Position numbers and translations under genes: made by a program. From Streptomyces sp. NBC_00654 (GTDB lineage Bacteria; Actinomycetota; Actinomycetes; Streptomycetales; Streptomycetaceae), in the NCBI RefSeq assembly GCF_026341775.1, contig NZ_JAPEOB010000001.1, forward strand, positions 2,232,001 through 2,296,000: a DNA stretch of 64,000 nucleotides, in the 5' to 3' direction. The first letter of the stretch is position 1; every line of letters starts with the position of its first letter. Of this stretch, positions 1 through 9,145 are shown one piece after another. The notes under the pieces were generated by a model. That model made no database searches and had not been told where the DNA came from. It was given only the letters and a program-made list of their open reading frames with translations.

Positions 1-1446
1 GCCCGCGCCGCCCGCCCCGAGAAGGACCCCGTCCTGACCCTCCGGGCGGCCGCCGCGGCCGCCGAATCCGGACTGCCGCTCTCCCGCCACCTCGTCCGCC
101 ACCTCGCCACCGCGGCCCGCCCGCTGCCCGTGCCCTGGCCCGCCGAGGCCCGCGAGGAACTCGTCACCCTCCTCGGGGCCGGCGAGCCGACCGTCGGCGT
201 CTGGGAGGCGCTGGAGTCCGAGGGGATCATCACCCGGCTGCTGCCGGACTGGGAGCGGGTCCACTGCCGCCCCCAGCGCAACCCCGTCCACACCTGGACC
301 GTCGACCGCCACCTCGTCGAGACCGCCGTCCGGGCCGCCGCCCTCACCCGCCGCGTCCACCGCCCCGACCTCCTCCTGGTTGCCGCGCTGCTCCACGACA
401 TCGGCAAGGGCCGGCCCGGCGACCACTCCGTGGCGGGCGAGGTCATCGCCCGGGACATGGCCGCCCGCATGGGCTTCGACGGGCACGACGTGGGCGTCGT
501 CGCCACCCTCGTACGTCACCATCTGCTGCTCGTCGAGACCGCCACCCGCCGCGACCTCGACGACCCCGCCACCGTCCGCTCCGTCGCCACCGCCGTCGGC
601 AGCACCTCCACGCTGGAGCTGCTGCACGCCCTCACCGAGGCCGACGCGCTCGCCACCGGCCCCGCCGCCTGGAGCTCCTGGCGCGCCTCGCTCGTCGCCG
701 ACCTCGTCAAACGCGTCTCCGCCGTCCTCGCGGGCGAGGCCCCCCGGGAACCGGAACCCACCGTGCCCGGCGCCGAACAGGAACGCCTCGCCATCGAGGC
801 CCTGCGTACCGGCGAACCCGTCCTGGCCCTGCACACCCAGCCCGCGCTGCCCGCGGCCGACGGCGGACCGGAACCCGTCGGGGTGGAGCTGCTCATCGCC
901 CTGCCCGACCGTCCGGGCGTGCTGCCCGCGGCCGCCGGAGTCCTCGCCCTGCACCGCCTGACCGTCCGCGCCGCCGAACTGCGCGCCGTGGAGCTGCCCA
1001 CCGAAGTGGGTGACTCCGCGGACCTGCTGCTGCTCAGCTGGCGGGTGGCGGCCGAGTACGGGTGCCTCCCGCAGGCGGCCCGGCTCCGCGCCGACCTCGT
1101 ACGCGCCCTGGACGGATCCCTGGACATCCGGGCCCGCCTCGCCGAACGGGAGGCCGCCCACCCGCGCCGCCGCGGGGTGAAGGCCCCGCCGCCCCGGGTG
1201 ACGGTCGCGGCGGCGGGCTCCCGGCTCGCGACGGTGATCGAGGTCCGGGCCCAGGACGCCCCGGGCCTGCTGCACCGGATCGGCCGGGCTCTGGAGCAGA
1301 GCGCGGTACGGGTGCGCAGCGCCCATGTCTCCACGCTCGGAGCCAACGCGGTGGACGCCTTCTACGTCACCGGGACGGACGGCGGACCGCTGCCCGGCGT
1401 GCGGGCCGCCGAGGTCGCCGAGGAGGTCGAGAAGGCCCTCGGCTGA
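1..1446 (+). CDS. glnD: [Protein-PII] uridylyltransferase GlnD, C-terminal part (5' end outside window)
   Basis: This is the C-terminal ~481 residues of the bifunctional enzyme that modifies and demodifies PII proteins in nitrogen signalling. The frame is open from base 1, so the start lies upstream. An HD phosphohydrolase domain is visible (LLHDIGKG, then H..A further on), followed by two ACT domains, one beginning VELLIALPDRPGV and one TVIEVRAQDAPGLLHRIG. These are the glutamine-sensing repeats that end every GlnD. The nucleotidyltransferase domain is not in the window. In streptomycetes the gene usually follows amtB-glnK. A strong hairpin follows directly. The family assignment is secure. 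Whether the PII modification here is adenylylation, as reported for actinomycetes, cannot be read from this part. Confidence 0.95.
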   Translation, partial: ARAARPEKDPVLTLRAAAAAAESGLPLSRHLVRHLATAARPLPVPWPAEAREELVTLLGAGEPTVGVWEALESEGIITRLLPDWERVHCRPQRNPVHTWTVDRHLVETAVRAAALTRRVHRPDLLLVAALLHDIGKGRPGDHSVAGEVIARDMAARMGFDGHDVGVVATLVRHHLLLVETATRRDLDDPATVRSVATAVGSTSTLELLHALTEADALATGPAAWSSWRASLVADLVKRVSAVLAGEAPREPEPTVPGAEQERLAIEALRTGEPVLALHTQPALPAADGGPEPVGVELLIALPDRPGVLPAAAGVLALHRLTVRAAELRAVELPTEVGDSADLLLLSWRVAAEYGCLPQAARLRADLVRALDGSLDIRARLAEREAAHPRRRGVKAPPPRVTVAAAGSRLATVIEVRAQDAPGLLHRIGRALEQSAVRVRSAHVSTLGANAVDAFYVTGTDGGPLPGVRAAEVAEEVEKALG

Positions 1447-1464
1447 CCCGTCCGAACGCGCGGA

Positions 1465-1502
1465 GAAGCCCTCGTCCGGTACGAGAACCGGGCGAGGGCT
1501 TC
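1465..1502 (+). terminator. Intrinsic-type terminator hairpin after glnD
   Basis: The arms at 1465-1480 and 1487-1502 pair over 16 bp, with one G-U, around a 6-nt loop. There is no long T tract, as is usual in Streptomyces. It begins 18 bp after the glnD stop and separates glnD from ffh. A TACCCT motif at about 1522-1527 may be the -10 box of ffh. Confidence 0.7.
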
Positions 1503-1577
1503 GCGTTCCGCGGGGGCCGGATACCCTGGAGTGCGACTGACCTGCCCCGCCCCCGACCCTGAGGACCGACGAGCGCC

Positions 1578-3137
1578 GTGTTCGATACTCTCTCCGACCG
1601 CCTTAGCGCGACTTTCAAGAACCTCAGGGGCAAGGGCCGCTTGTCCGAGGCGGACATCGACGCCACGGCCCGCGAGATCCGTATCGCGCTCCTCGAAGCC
1701 GATGTGGCCCTGCCGGTCGTGCGCGCGTTCATCGCCAACGTCAAGGAGCGGGCGCGCGGCGTCGAGGTCTCCCAGGCGCTGAACCCCGCCCAGCAGATGA
1801 TCAAGATCGTCAACGAGGAGCTCGTCGGCATCCTCGGCGGCGAGACCCGGCGCATGCGGTTCGCCAAGACCGCGCCCACCGTGATCATGCTCGCGGGCCT
1901 CCAGGGTGCCGGTAAGACCACCCTCGCCGGAAAGCTCGGCCTCTGGCTCAAGGGCCAGGGCCACTCCCCGCTGCTGGTCGCCTGTGACCTCCAGCGCCCC
2001 AACGCCGTCAACCAGCTCAGTGTCGTCGCCGACCGCGCCGGTGTCGCGGTGTACGCCCCGGAGCCGGGCAACGGCGTCGGTGACCCGGTCCAGGTCGCCA
2101 AGGACTCGATCGAGTTCGCCCGCTCCAAGCAGTACGACGTCGTCGTCGTCGACACCGCGGGCCGCCTCGGTATCGACCAGGAGCTGATGCGGCAGGCCGC
2201 GGACATCCGCGACGCCGTCAGCCCGGACGAGATCCTCTTCGTCGTCGACGCGATGATCGGCCAGGACGCGGTGAACACCGCCGAGGCCTTCCGCGACGGC
2301 GTCGGCTTCGACGGCGTGGTGCTCTCCAAGCTCGACGGCGACGCGCGCGGTGGCGCGGCCCTGTCGATCGCCCATGTCACGGGCAAGCAGATCATGTTCG
2401 CGTCGAACGGCGAGAAGCTCGAGGACTTCGACGCCTTCCACCCGGACCGCATGGCCTCCCGCATCCTCGACATGGGTGACCTGCTCACCCTGATCGAGCA
2501 GGCGGAGAAGACGTTCAGTCAGGAAGAGGCCGCCAAAATGGCCTCCAAGCTGGCGTCGAGCAAGGGCAAGGACTTCACGCTCGACGACTTCCTGGCCCAG
2601 ATGGAGCAGGTCCGGAAGATGGGCTCCATCTCCAAGCTGCTCGGGATGCTGCCCGGCATGGGGCAGATCAAGGACCAGATCAACAACATCGACGAGCGCG
2701 ACGTGGACCGTACCGCGGCGATCATCAAGTCGATGACCCCGAAGGAACGCGCCGAGCCGACGATCATCAACGGCTCGCGCCGGGCCCGTATCGCCAAGGG
2801 CTCGGGCGTCGAGGTCTCCGCCGTGAAGAGTCTGGTGGAGCGCTTCTTCGAGGCCCGCAAGATGATGTCGAAGATGGCCCAGGGCGGTGGCATGCCCGGG
2901 ATGCCGGGGATGCCGGGCATGGGCGGCGGTCCCGGCCGTCAGAAGAAGCAGGTCAAGCAGGCCAAGGGTAAGCGCAAGAGCGGCAACCCCATGAAGCGCA
3001 AGGCCGAGGAGCAGGCCGAGGCGGCCCGGCGCGAGCAGGCGGCGCAGGGCGGCGCGTTCGGACTGCCGGCCGGTCAGGGCGGCAAGCCCGCCGAGGACTT
3101 CGCCCTCCCGGACGAGTTCAAGAAGTTCATGGGCTGA
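1578..3137 (+). CDS. ffh: Signal recognition particle protein Ffh
   Basis: Ffh is the GTPase of the signal recognition particle. It binds 4.5S RNA and hydrophobic signal sequences and docks with FtsY at the membrane. The 519 residues show the N-domain helices (LSDRLSATFKNLRGKGRL), the P-loop GLQGAGKTT near 107-115, DTAGR near 192, TKLDGDARGG-type motif SKLDGDARGG, and a Met-rich M domain ending in MPGMPGMPGMG near 440. A basic, Ala-rich tail follows, longer than in E. coli but normal for actinomycetes. The ATG start gives the canonical MFDTLSDRL N-terminus. The gene is monocistronic between two hairpins. Confidence 0.98.
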   Translation: MFDTLSDRLSATFKNLRGKGRLSEADIDATAREIRIALLEADVALPVVRAFIANVKERARGVEVSQALNPAQQMIKIVNEELVGILGGETRRMRFAKTAPTVIMLAGLQGAGKTTLAGKLGLWLKGQGHSPLLVACDLQRPNAVNQLSVVADRAGVAVYAPEPGNGVGDPVQVAKDSIEFARSKQYDVVVVDTAGRLGIDQELMRQAADIRDAVSPDEILFVVDAMIGQDAVNTAEAFRDGVGFDGVVLSKLDGDARGGAALSIAHVTGKQIMFASNGEKLEDFDAFHPDRMASRILDMGDLLTLIEQAEKTFSQEEAAKMASKLASSKGKDFTLDDFLAQMEQVRKMGSISKLLGMLPGMGQIKDQINNIDERDVDRTAAIIKSMTPKERAEPTIINGSRRARIAKGSGVEVSAVKSLVERFFEARKMMSKMAQGGGMPGMPGMPGMGGGPGRQKKQVKQAKGKRKSGNPMKRKAEEQAEAARREQAAQGGAFGLPAGQGGKPAEDFALPDEFKKFMG

Positions 3138-3153
3138 CGGCCGACGGACCACG

Positions 3154-3189
3154 CGTAAGGGGCGCCCACCATGGTGGGCGCCCCTTACG
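3154..3189. terminator. Perfect 36-bp palindrome, probable bidirectional terminator
   Basis: Bases 3154-3171 and 3172-3189 are exact reverse complements (18 bp each). The palindrome lies between the convergent ends of ffh (+) and the yhfW-like gene (-), starting 16 bp after the ffh stop. It can form the same hairpin in either direction. Confidence 0.75.
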
Positions 3190-3212
3190 GCGTTCACGCG
3201 CGACCCAGGCCT

Positions 3213-4454
3213 TCAGGCCGCGTGCCGCCCCGGGCGCAGCGCCCGGCCGTTGGCCAGGCCCGCCGGGTCCAGTGACAGCGACACGGCGGCGGTCGCGCCC
3301 ACGTCCGCCAGGCTGTCCGCGTCCGGCAGCAGTTCCACCGCGCCCGCGCCGGGCCGGTGGACGAGGACGGGGACGTACTCACGGGTGTGGAAGGCGTGCC
3401 CGACCGTCGGGTCGTTGCCGTGGTCACCGGTCACGATGAGGCGGTCGCCGGGGCTGTCGAGCAGGGCGACGAGCGCGGCCAGGCCCGCGTCGACCTGCTC
3501 CAGGAGACGTCCGTACCGCTCGGTGTCCTGCTGGTGCCCGGCCAGGTCCGTCTCCTGGACGTTGGCGACCACCAGAGCGTCGCCCGGGGCGCGTACCGCT
3601 TCGAGGGTGTACGTGAACACGTCCGCGGTCCCCACTGCGGGGTGCCGTACCGCCGCGTCGCAGGCCAGGATGTCGGCGGCCTTCCCCACCAGGGTGACGG
3701 GGATGCCCGCGCGGGCGGCCAGATCGGGGAGCTGGCGGGTGTGGTCGAGCCGGGCGCCCAGGTGCTGCACTTCGAGGCCGCCGTTGCGGTAGAAGCCGGT
3801 GGCGGGGGTGTCGAGGCCGACCGTGCCCGCCTCCCCGTCGCGGACGAAGCGCGGCAGCGGGCTGTCCGCATGGCCGCCGACCGCGATGACCCGGGCCACC
3901 GGGGCGACGGTGCGTACCGTACGGGCGATGGCGAGGATGCCGTCCGGTCCGTCGAACGGCAGGTCCTCCAGCCGGCCGGAGGCGTTCCAGTTGATCCCCG
4001 GGTCGGCCTCCAGGTTGTCGTGGACCAGAACGGCCCCGTCGACGACCAGGAGCGGCTTGCCCTCCAGCGGCTCGACGCGGTGTCCGGCCGCTTCGAGGAC
4101 GGCGGTCACCTCCCCGATGTGATCCGCGAGCCGGGCCACGGTGACGCGGCTGAAGTCGGCGCCCATCATCGTCTGGTGGCCGGCGAAGGTGTCGGCGCCC
4201 GGATAGCCGAGGGCGGCCCGGCCCGCGGCGACGGGCAGACGCGTCCGGCGGGCGAGGTCCGGGTGCGGGTGGACGAGGCCGAGGCCGAGCGCGCCCAGCA
4301 CCGGCAGCCGCAGCGGGCGGCCGAAGGCCTCGCGGCAGTGGTCCAGGACATGTCCGCAGGTGTCGGCGGTGAGATCGCCGGGGCGCAGTGTGCCCGCGTC
4401 GGGCATGGCGCCGATGCCGAATCCGTCGATGACGACGATGACGGTCTTGGCCAT
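3213..4454 (-). CDS. yhfW: YhfW-like phosphopentomutase-family metalloenzyme
   Basis: This 413-residue protein belongs to the phosphopentomutase/alkaline phosphatase superfamily. Typical metal-site motifs are present: VIVVIDGFGIGAMPDA at the N-terminus, TADTCGH, and VTGDHGNDPTVGHAFHTRE near the C-terminus, which supplies Asp and His ligands. Phosphopentomutases move phosphate between C1 and C5 of pentoses, but YhfW is a separate branch whose substrate I cannot name. It is the last gene of the minus-strand yhf-like operon, 11 bp after yhfX. The ATG at 4454 gives MAKTVIVVIDG. Longer upstream open frames only read into yhfX and were rejected. A housekeeping DeoB is possible but less likely, given the neighbours. 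Confidence 0.85.
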   Translation of the reverse strand: MAKTVIVVIDGFGIGAMPDAGTLRPGDLTADTCGHVLDHCREAFGRPLRLPVLGALGLGLVHPHPDLARRTRLPVAAGRAALGYPGADTFAGHQTMMGADFSRVTVARLADHIGEVTAVLEAAGHRVEPLEGKPLLVVDGAVLVHDNLEADPGINWNASGRLEDLPFDGPDGILAIARTVRTVAPVARVIAVGGHADSPLPRFVRDGEAGTVGLDTPATGFYRNGGLEVQHLGARLDHTRQLPDLAARAGIPVTLVGKAADILACDAAVRHPAVGTADVFTYTLEAVRAPGDALVVANVQETDLAGHQQDTERYGRLLEQVDAGLAALVALLDSPGDRLIVTGDHGNDPTVGHAFHTREYVPVLVHRPGAGAVELLPDADSLADVGATAAVSLSLDPAGLANGRALRPGRHAA

Positions 4455-4465
4455 GGGATGCCTCC

Positions 4466-5632
4466 TCAGCTCAGGGCCCGGCCCTGGGCGTCGTACAGAC
4501 CGATCCGGCGAGGGCCCCCGGAGGAGAGTCCGGAGACGACGGCGACGGTCGAGCGGGTGACGAAGATCTGGGTACGGAAGGCGAGCAGCGCGGTGTCGCC
4601 GAGCCGGACGTCCTGCCCGGCGGCGGGCGCGTCGAGCAGCCGGTAGTAATCGATGTTCTCGGCGGGCGCGTCCTGTACGCCCAGGCGTGCGCCGGTGCGC
4701 GGCAGCAGTGCGCTCTTGATGTGGGAGCGGGCGTAGAACCCGCCGCCGAAGAGCGCGGGACGGCCGTCGTCCAGCGTGTGGGCGACCTCGCTGACGTACA
4801 CATAGGCGGGGGTCTCCGGCTGCGCCGGGTCGAGCGCGTGCAGCGGAGTGGTGCCGGTCAGGGCATGGCCCGGTTCGCCGTGGGTGGCGCCGAGTCCGGC
4901 GAGCAGCGGGAGGGAGGCCATCGAGGTGGCGCTCGGGGCACTCAGCTTGAGGTCCTCGTGCCCGCGGGAGGCGAGGAGCTCTCGGGCCTTGAGCGCGAGC
5001 GCGAAGTTGGGTGTGGCGTACGGGACCCCGGTCACCGGATCGCACAGGACGCACGGGAAGGCGGTGACGCCCGCGATCCGGATACCGGGCAGCCGTTCGG
5101 CGGCCTCCGCGAACGCGTCCAGCCGGGCGAGCGGGACACCGCCCTCCTGGCCCGGGTAGACGGTGCCCTCGGCGCCTTCGAGGCGGACGAGGACGTCCTG
5201 GACGAAGCCCAGCCCCGTGGCCGCTTCGGAGACCGCGCGGGCGTTGTCCAGGTCGTAGACGGTGACGGTCCCGGGCCGCCAGGCCAGCATCCCGGGCAGC
5301 GCGCGGCGGGGGATCTGGACGAGGTGGCCGAGGTTGCCCGCGCGGGCGCCCGCGGCGTGCAGGGTGCGGGCCTCGGGCGCGTCGATCGCGGCGTACTCGG
5401 GGATGTGCCGGGCGACGGCGGCGATCAGCTCCGGGTTGCGGCCGAGCTGCTTGACGACGAACCAGAGCGAGAGGCCGAGCCGTTCGGCCTCGGCGGCCAG
5501 GAGCGCGGCGTTGGCCTCCACCGCGTCGAGGTCCATGACATAGGTGTCGGGCGGGATCGCGCCGTCGCGGTGGAGGGCCGCCGCGGTCTCGACGAGCCCG
5601 GGGTTGCGGGTGAGGAGGGTGTCGAGGAACAC
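4466..5632 (-). CDS. yhfX: YhfX-like PLP enzyme, alanine-racemase fold
   Basis: The 388-residue protein resembles fold-type III PLP enzymes (alanine racemase N-terminal barrel). The presumed PLP lysine is in WFVVKQLGRNPE, a stretch diagnostic of YhfX. GNLGHLVQIP, SAPSATSMAS, GATHGEPGHALTGTTP and RTQIFVTRS are other conserved blocks. The family is annotated as an amino-acid racemase or similar, and no reaction is known to me. I chose GTG at 5632, two bases after the yhfS stop, because it gives MFLDTLLTRNPGL, the usual N-terminus. The frame stays open further upstream inside yhfS without homology. It sits between yhfS and yhfW in the operon. Confidence 0.87.
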   Translation of the reverse strand: MFLDTLLTRNPGLVETAAALHRDGAIPPDTYVMDLDAVEANAALLAAEAERLGLSLWFVVKQLGRNPELIAAVARHIPEYAAIDAPEARTLHAAGARAGNLGHLVQIPRRALPGMLAWRPGTVTVYDLDNARAVSEAATGLGFVQDVLVRLEGAEGTVYPGQEGGVPLARLDAFAEAAERLPGIRIAGVTAFPCVLCDPVTGVPYATPNFALALKARELLASRGHEDLKLSAPSATSMASLPLLAGLGATHGEPGHALTGTTPLHALDPAQPETPAYVYVSEVAHTLDDGRPALFGGGFYARSHIKSALLPRTGARLGVQDAPAENIDYYRLLDAPAAGQDVRLGDTALLAFRTQIFVTRSTVAVVSGLSSGGPRRIGLYDAQGRALS

Positions 5633-5634
5633 GG

Positions 5635-6750
5635 TCAGTCGTCCTTCGGGTCGTTCAGGGTGTCCAGCGAACGGCGCAGGATCTCGATCACGAGATCCGC
5701 GCCCGCCCGCATCGGGTTGATGCGCACGGTCCAGTCGGCCAGCTCGGGGGAGTCGTCCAGCGCGGAGCTGGACATCCGGTAGAAGAGCGGGGCGATCTCG
5801 TAGCGCGAGTTGGAGCCGACGGGGTACGGGGCCGCGCCGAACCGGGCGGCGACGGCGGGCAGCTCCTTGGCCACCGGCCGGTCGAGGCGGACCAGCAGGC
5901 ACCGGTCCTGGGCGTTGGCGAGCCGCACCTCGGCGACCCCGGCCACCTCGCCGGCCGCCAGCCGGTCCGCGACCTCGGCGCCGACCTGCGACTGTACGGA
6001 CCACATGACCGGTACGTGGGTGAGCGCGCGCAGCGCGTCGAGTGCCTGGTGGCCCTGGACCTGGCCGCCGCCGGAGTAGTTGTCGCGCCGGACGCGCTCG
6101 ACCAGGTCCCGGGCGCCGACGACGATCCCGACCCCCTCCGGGCCGTGCAGCTTGAACAGCGAGAAGCAGGAGGCGTCCGCGCCCAGCTCCACCCCGGCGG
6201 CGGGGGTGCGCATGACGGCGTAGTTGTCGTCGACGATCGTGCGGACACCGGCCGCCCGGCAGGCCGCCAGGACCGCGCCGGGGTCGTAGGAGTCGGCGAG
6301 CCGCTGGCGGGTGTGCTGGACGTAGGCCCAGCGGAACCGGCCCGACTCCAGCGCCGCGCGCAGCTCGTCGGGGTCGTTGAAGTCGGCCTCGACGGTCTGT
6401 ACGCCGATGCCGCGCAGGGTCACCTCGGTGGTGCGGTAGACGGGCGCGCGGTGGATCAGCAGCGGGTCGCCCGCCCGCACGGCGGCGTTCAGGGCGGCCC
6501 GGATCGCCCCCGTGCCGGCGCCCTGGACGAAGGCGGCGTCCTCGGCGCCGAAGAAGTCGGCGAGGACGGCTTCGACACGGGCGGTGGTGCGGGGGCGGCC
6601 GAGACCGGGGACGACCCCGGCGTCGGAGGCGAAGAGCTGCGGGCCCTCGAAGTGCCGGGCGGTGGCCTCGATCAGCCGGAACTGCCGGGCGACGGCGTCG
6701 GACAGCTCCACCGTCGGCAGCGGGAACGTCTCGGGGAGTACGGGACTCAT
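5635..6750 (-). CDS. yhfS: YhfS-like PLP-dependent aminotransferase/lyase
   Basis: This 371-residue protein is a fold-type I PLP enzyme. FFGAEDAAFVQGAGTGAIRAAL forms the cofactor phosphate region, TIVDDNYAV carries the ring-binding Asp, and FSLFKLHGPEGVG carries the probable Schiff-base Lys. It is distantly related to cystathionine gamma-synthase-type enzymes, and YhfS itself has no established reaction that I know of. Its start is two bases after the php stop and its end is two bases before yhfX, so it is probably translationally coupled. With YhfX it gives the operon two different PLP enzymes, which suggests an amino compound as substrate. Confidence 0.87.
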   Translation of the reverse strand: MSPVLPETFPLPTVELSDAVARQFRLIEATARHFEGPQLFASDAGVVPGLGRPRTTARVEAVLADFFGAEDAAFVQGAGTGAIRAALNAAVRAGDPLLIHRAPVYRTTEVTLRGIGVQTVEADFNDPDELRAALESGRFRWAYVQHTRQRLADSYDPGAVLAACRAAGVRTIVDDNYAVMRTPAAGVELGADASCFSLFKLHGPEGVGIVVGARDLVERVRRDNYSGGGQVQGHQALDALRALTHVPVMWSVQSQVGAEVADRLAAGEVAGVAEVRLANAQDRCLLVRLDRPVAKELPAVAARFGAAPYPVGSNSRYEIAPLFYRMSSSALDDSPELADWTVRINPMRAGADLVIEILRRSLDTLNDPKDD

Positions 6751-6752
6751 GG

Positions 6753-7718
6753 TCAGATCTCCTCCACGCTCGCGCCGGTGAGGAAGCGCAGCGGGTTGCG
6801 GCGGGTCATCAGGTCGATCAGGTCCTCGTCCACACCGGCCGCCCGGACCTTGGGCAGAAAGCCGCGGAAGAGGTGCCCGTAGCCCTGGCCGCCCTCGGTG
6901 GTCAGATAGCCGTGGCGGGAGATGTCGCAGCTGAGCAGTGCCCGGTCGGCGTGTCCGGCCTCCAGGAGGGCGAGCAGCAGCCGCAGCCGGGTGTCGTCGC
7001 TCTGGTAGCCGTCCTTGCCGACCGTGTCGAAGGCGACGTACGCGCCGCTCGCCGCCAGCTCCTTGTGCACCGCCGGGTCGTCGAGCAGGTCCTGGTGGCC
7101 GATGCTGATCCGGTGCGGCTCCAGGCCCTCGGCGGTGAGCAGGTCCAGCTGGGCGAGGCCGCCGCGGCCGAGCTGCGCGTGGGTGGCCACGGAGAGCCCG
7201 GTGGCGACGGCGGCCCGCGCACTGGCGCGCAGCACCTTGGTCTCGGGCGCCGTCGGGATGTCGCCGTGGCTGCCGATCTCGCCGAGGACGCCGGGCCGGA
7301 TGCCGGTGGCGCCGATCCCGCCGTTGATCTCGCGGACGAGGGTGCCGGTGAGCTGTTCGACGCTGCTGTCGTCGATCTCGGGGGTGTGGAACGGCTCGTA
7401 GTACCAGCCGGTCGCGGCGACGACGGCGACCTGGGAGTCCCGGGCGATCCGGGCCAGGGTGCGCACATCGCGGCCCATGCCGCGGCAGGTCAGCTCGACG
7501 ACCAGGGACAGCCCGAACTCCTCGCGGAGTCCGGCCAGCTCCGCGGTGACGGCGGCGGCGTGCCGCTCGGGGGTGAGGACGGCGGCGCCGTCGCCCCGGT
7601 GGTCCAGGTCCAGGACCAGGTGTTCGTGGGCGAGGGCGGGGCCGCGTACGGAACCGGGGGCGAGGTCTCCGAGGACGGTACGGAGAACGGGGGCGGGTCG
7701 GGGGGTGGCGCTGTTCAT
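6753..7718 (-). CDS. php: Php/YhfV-like phosphotriesterase-homology amidohydrolase
   Basis: The 321 residues form an amidohydrolase TIM barrel of the phosphotriesterase family. Metal ligands expected from the family are visible: HEH in LAHEHLVLDL, Glu in LGEIGSHGD (E. coli Php also has Glu where phosphotriesterase has a carboxylated Lys), His in VATHAQLGRG, His in ISIGHQDL, and Asp in LLSCDISR. Family members include lactonases and phosphotriesterases. The enzyme probably opens a lactone or cleaves an ester in the yhf pathway, but this is inference. It lies between yhfT (46 bp gap) and yhfS (2 bp). Confidence 0.9.
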   Translation of the reverse strand: MNSATPRPAPVLRTVLGDLAPGSVRGPALAHEHLVLDLDHRGDGAAVLTPERHAAAVTAELAGLREEFGLSLVVELTCRGMGRDVRTLARIARDSQVAVVAATGWYYEPFHTPEIDDSSVEQLTGTLVREINGGIGATGIRPGVLGEIGSHGDIPTAPETKVLRASARAAVATGLSVATHAQLGRGGLAQLDLLTAEGLEPHRISIGHQDLLDDPAVHKELAASGAYVAFDTVGKDGYQSDDTRLRLLLALLEAGHADRALLSCDISRHGYLTTEGGQGYGHLFRGFLPKVRAAGVDEDLIDLMTRRNPLRFLTGASVEEI

Positions 7719-7764
7719 CGTGGGGGTCCTTCCTGGCGGTGGCGTACCTGATCCGGACCGGGCG

Positions 7765-9099
7765 TCAGCCCTTGACCGGGGTGAACAGATCGAGCCAGTA
7801 CAGGAGGTTGAGGAGGACGCCGCCGACGATCACGGCCGCCGGTGCCGCGGCCATCCGGACGATCGGCCGGCCCATCGCCTCGTTCAGCAGGTAGAGCCCG
7901 CCGACCACGAGGATGCCGAGCCCGCCGCCCATCGCGTTGGCGGCCATCAGCGAACCGAAGAGGATCGCCAGCTGGAGGGTGTCGCTGATCGCGCTGCGCA
8001 GGTGCTCCGAGGAGTCGCGGACGCTGGGCAGCTTGCCGAGGAGCTTGCCGATGTAGGAGAGGGCCAGCACCTCGATGGCGAAGACGAGGGCGCCGACGAT
8101 CGCGGCGACGAACGGGTTCGGCAGCAGGTAGCCGATGGGGTACACGAGGGTGAAGCCGGCGATGCCGTACGCGCCGGAGGCCAGCGCGGTCGTCGCGATC
8201 AGCGGGATGAACCCGAAGACCCGGTAGAAGTCGACCTGGGCGGCTTCGGCGTACTGCCCCTTGGCGATCAGGAAGCTGGTCGCCTCGCCGCCGCCGAATA
8301 TGTGCATCTGGGCGAGCACACAGACCCCGGCCCCCAGCACCATGAACAGGGGGAGGTACTTGCGCAGCCGTGCCGCGCTGGCGCTGAAGAGCGAGGCCAT
8401 CGGATCGTCGTCGAGGACGACCTCGGTGACGCCCGCCGCCTTGTCGGCCCTGCGCTGCCCCAGGTCCTTGGCGACGGCGAGGCCGATGAGCATCAGCACG
8501 CCGACGGCCATCGCGAGGGCTCCGGCGAACATGTTCGGCCAGAGCTTCATGGTCATGACGACCAGGGCGAATTCCAGGACACCGGCGATGCCGCCCCACT
8601 TGCGGCCGAACTGCTTGGTGATGGCCAGCACCGGGAAGAGCGTGAAGAGGAAGAGGATCGGCGTCGACATCTGCTGCATCGCCGTGATGAAGTCGACCGG
8701 CAGGTCGTGCGCCACATTGTTGGCGCCGTTCAGCCCGAAGACGACGACCGCGCCCCAGGCCCCGCCGAGGATCGGCGCGAGCCACTTCTTCGGCGACAGC
8801 ATGCCGAGGATGTCCGTGGGCAGGAAGAGGAGCCACGGGTTCAGCACACCGGTGGAGAGGGCCATCGGCGCGCCGAGTCCGAAGATGAACCCGGCCGAGA
8901 GACCGAAAGAGACCGCCGTCGTGGCGCTGCGGGTGGTGCGCCCCTGGATGAAGTCCAGGAGGAACGGTCGTACGCCGTCGTTGAAGACGGCCAGCGCCAT
9001 GTGCGAGATGTACGCGGTCAGCGCACAGAGGGCTATCACGGTCAGCTGCTGCGCCAGCGAGAAATCGAGGCCGGCGCCGGCTGCGAGTGTGGTACTCAC
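7765..9099 (-). CDS. yhfT: YhfT-like integral membrane protein, probable transporter
   Basis: The 444-residue, highly hydrophobic protein has about 10-12 predicted membrane segments. Its N-terminus (YISHMALAVFNDGVRPF) and FGLGAPMALSTGVLNPW are typical of the YhfT family. A soluble loop around residues 215-245 carries charged residues. It is presumed to import the pathway's substrate, since it is the only permease in the cluster. The coding order YhfU-YhfT resembles a split carrier with a small soluble partner. GTG at 9099 is the start. No substrate can be assigned from sequence. Confidence 0.85.
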   Translation of the reverse strand: MSTTLAAGAGLDFSLAQQLTVIALCALTAYISHMALAVFNDGVRPFLLDFIQGRTTRSATTAVSFGLSAGFIFGLGAPMALSTGVLNPWLLFLPTDILGMLSPKKWLAPILGGAWGAVVVFGLNGANNVAHDLPVDFITAMQQMSTPILFLFTLFPVLAITKQFGRKWGGIAGVLEFALVVMTMKLWPNMFAGALAMAVGVLMLIGLAVAKDLGQRRADKAAGVTEVVLDDDPMASLFSASAARLRKYLPLFMVLGAGVCVLAQMHIFGGGEATSFLIAKGQYAEAAQVDFYRVFGFIPLIATTALASGAYGIAGFTLVYPIGYLLPNPFVAAIVGALVFAIEVLALSYIGKLLGKLPSVRDSSEHLRSAISDTLQLAILFGSLMAANAMGGGLGILVVGGLYLLNEAMGRPIVRMAAAPAAVIVGGVLLNLLYWLDLFTPVKG

Positions 9100-9145
9100 G
9101 GGGTCACTCCTTCGTGCCCGGGATGATCAAGAAAAGTGGCTGGGG

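Noticed and set aside
1362..3197. Long open frame antisense to ffh
   Set aside because: GC-rich third positions leave antisense frames open, the translation is low-complexity Leu/His/Arg, and ffh on the other strand is certain.
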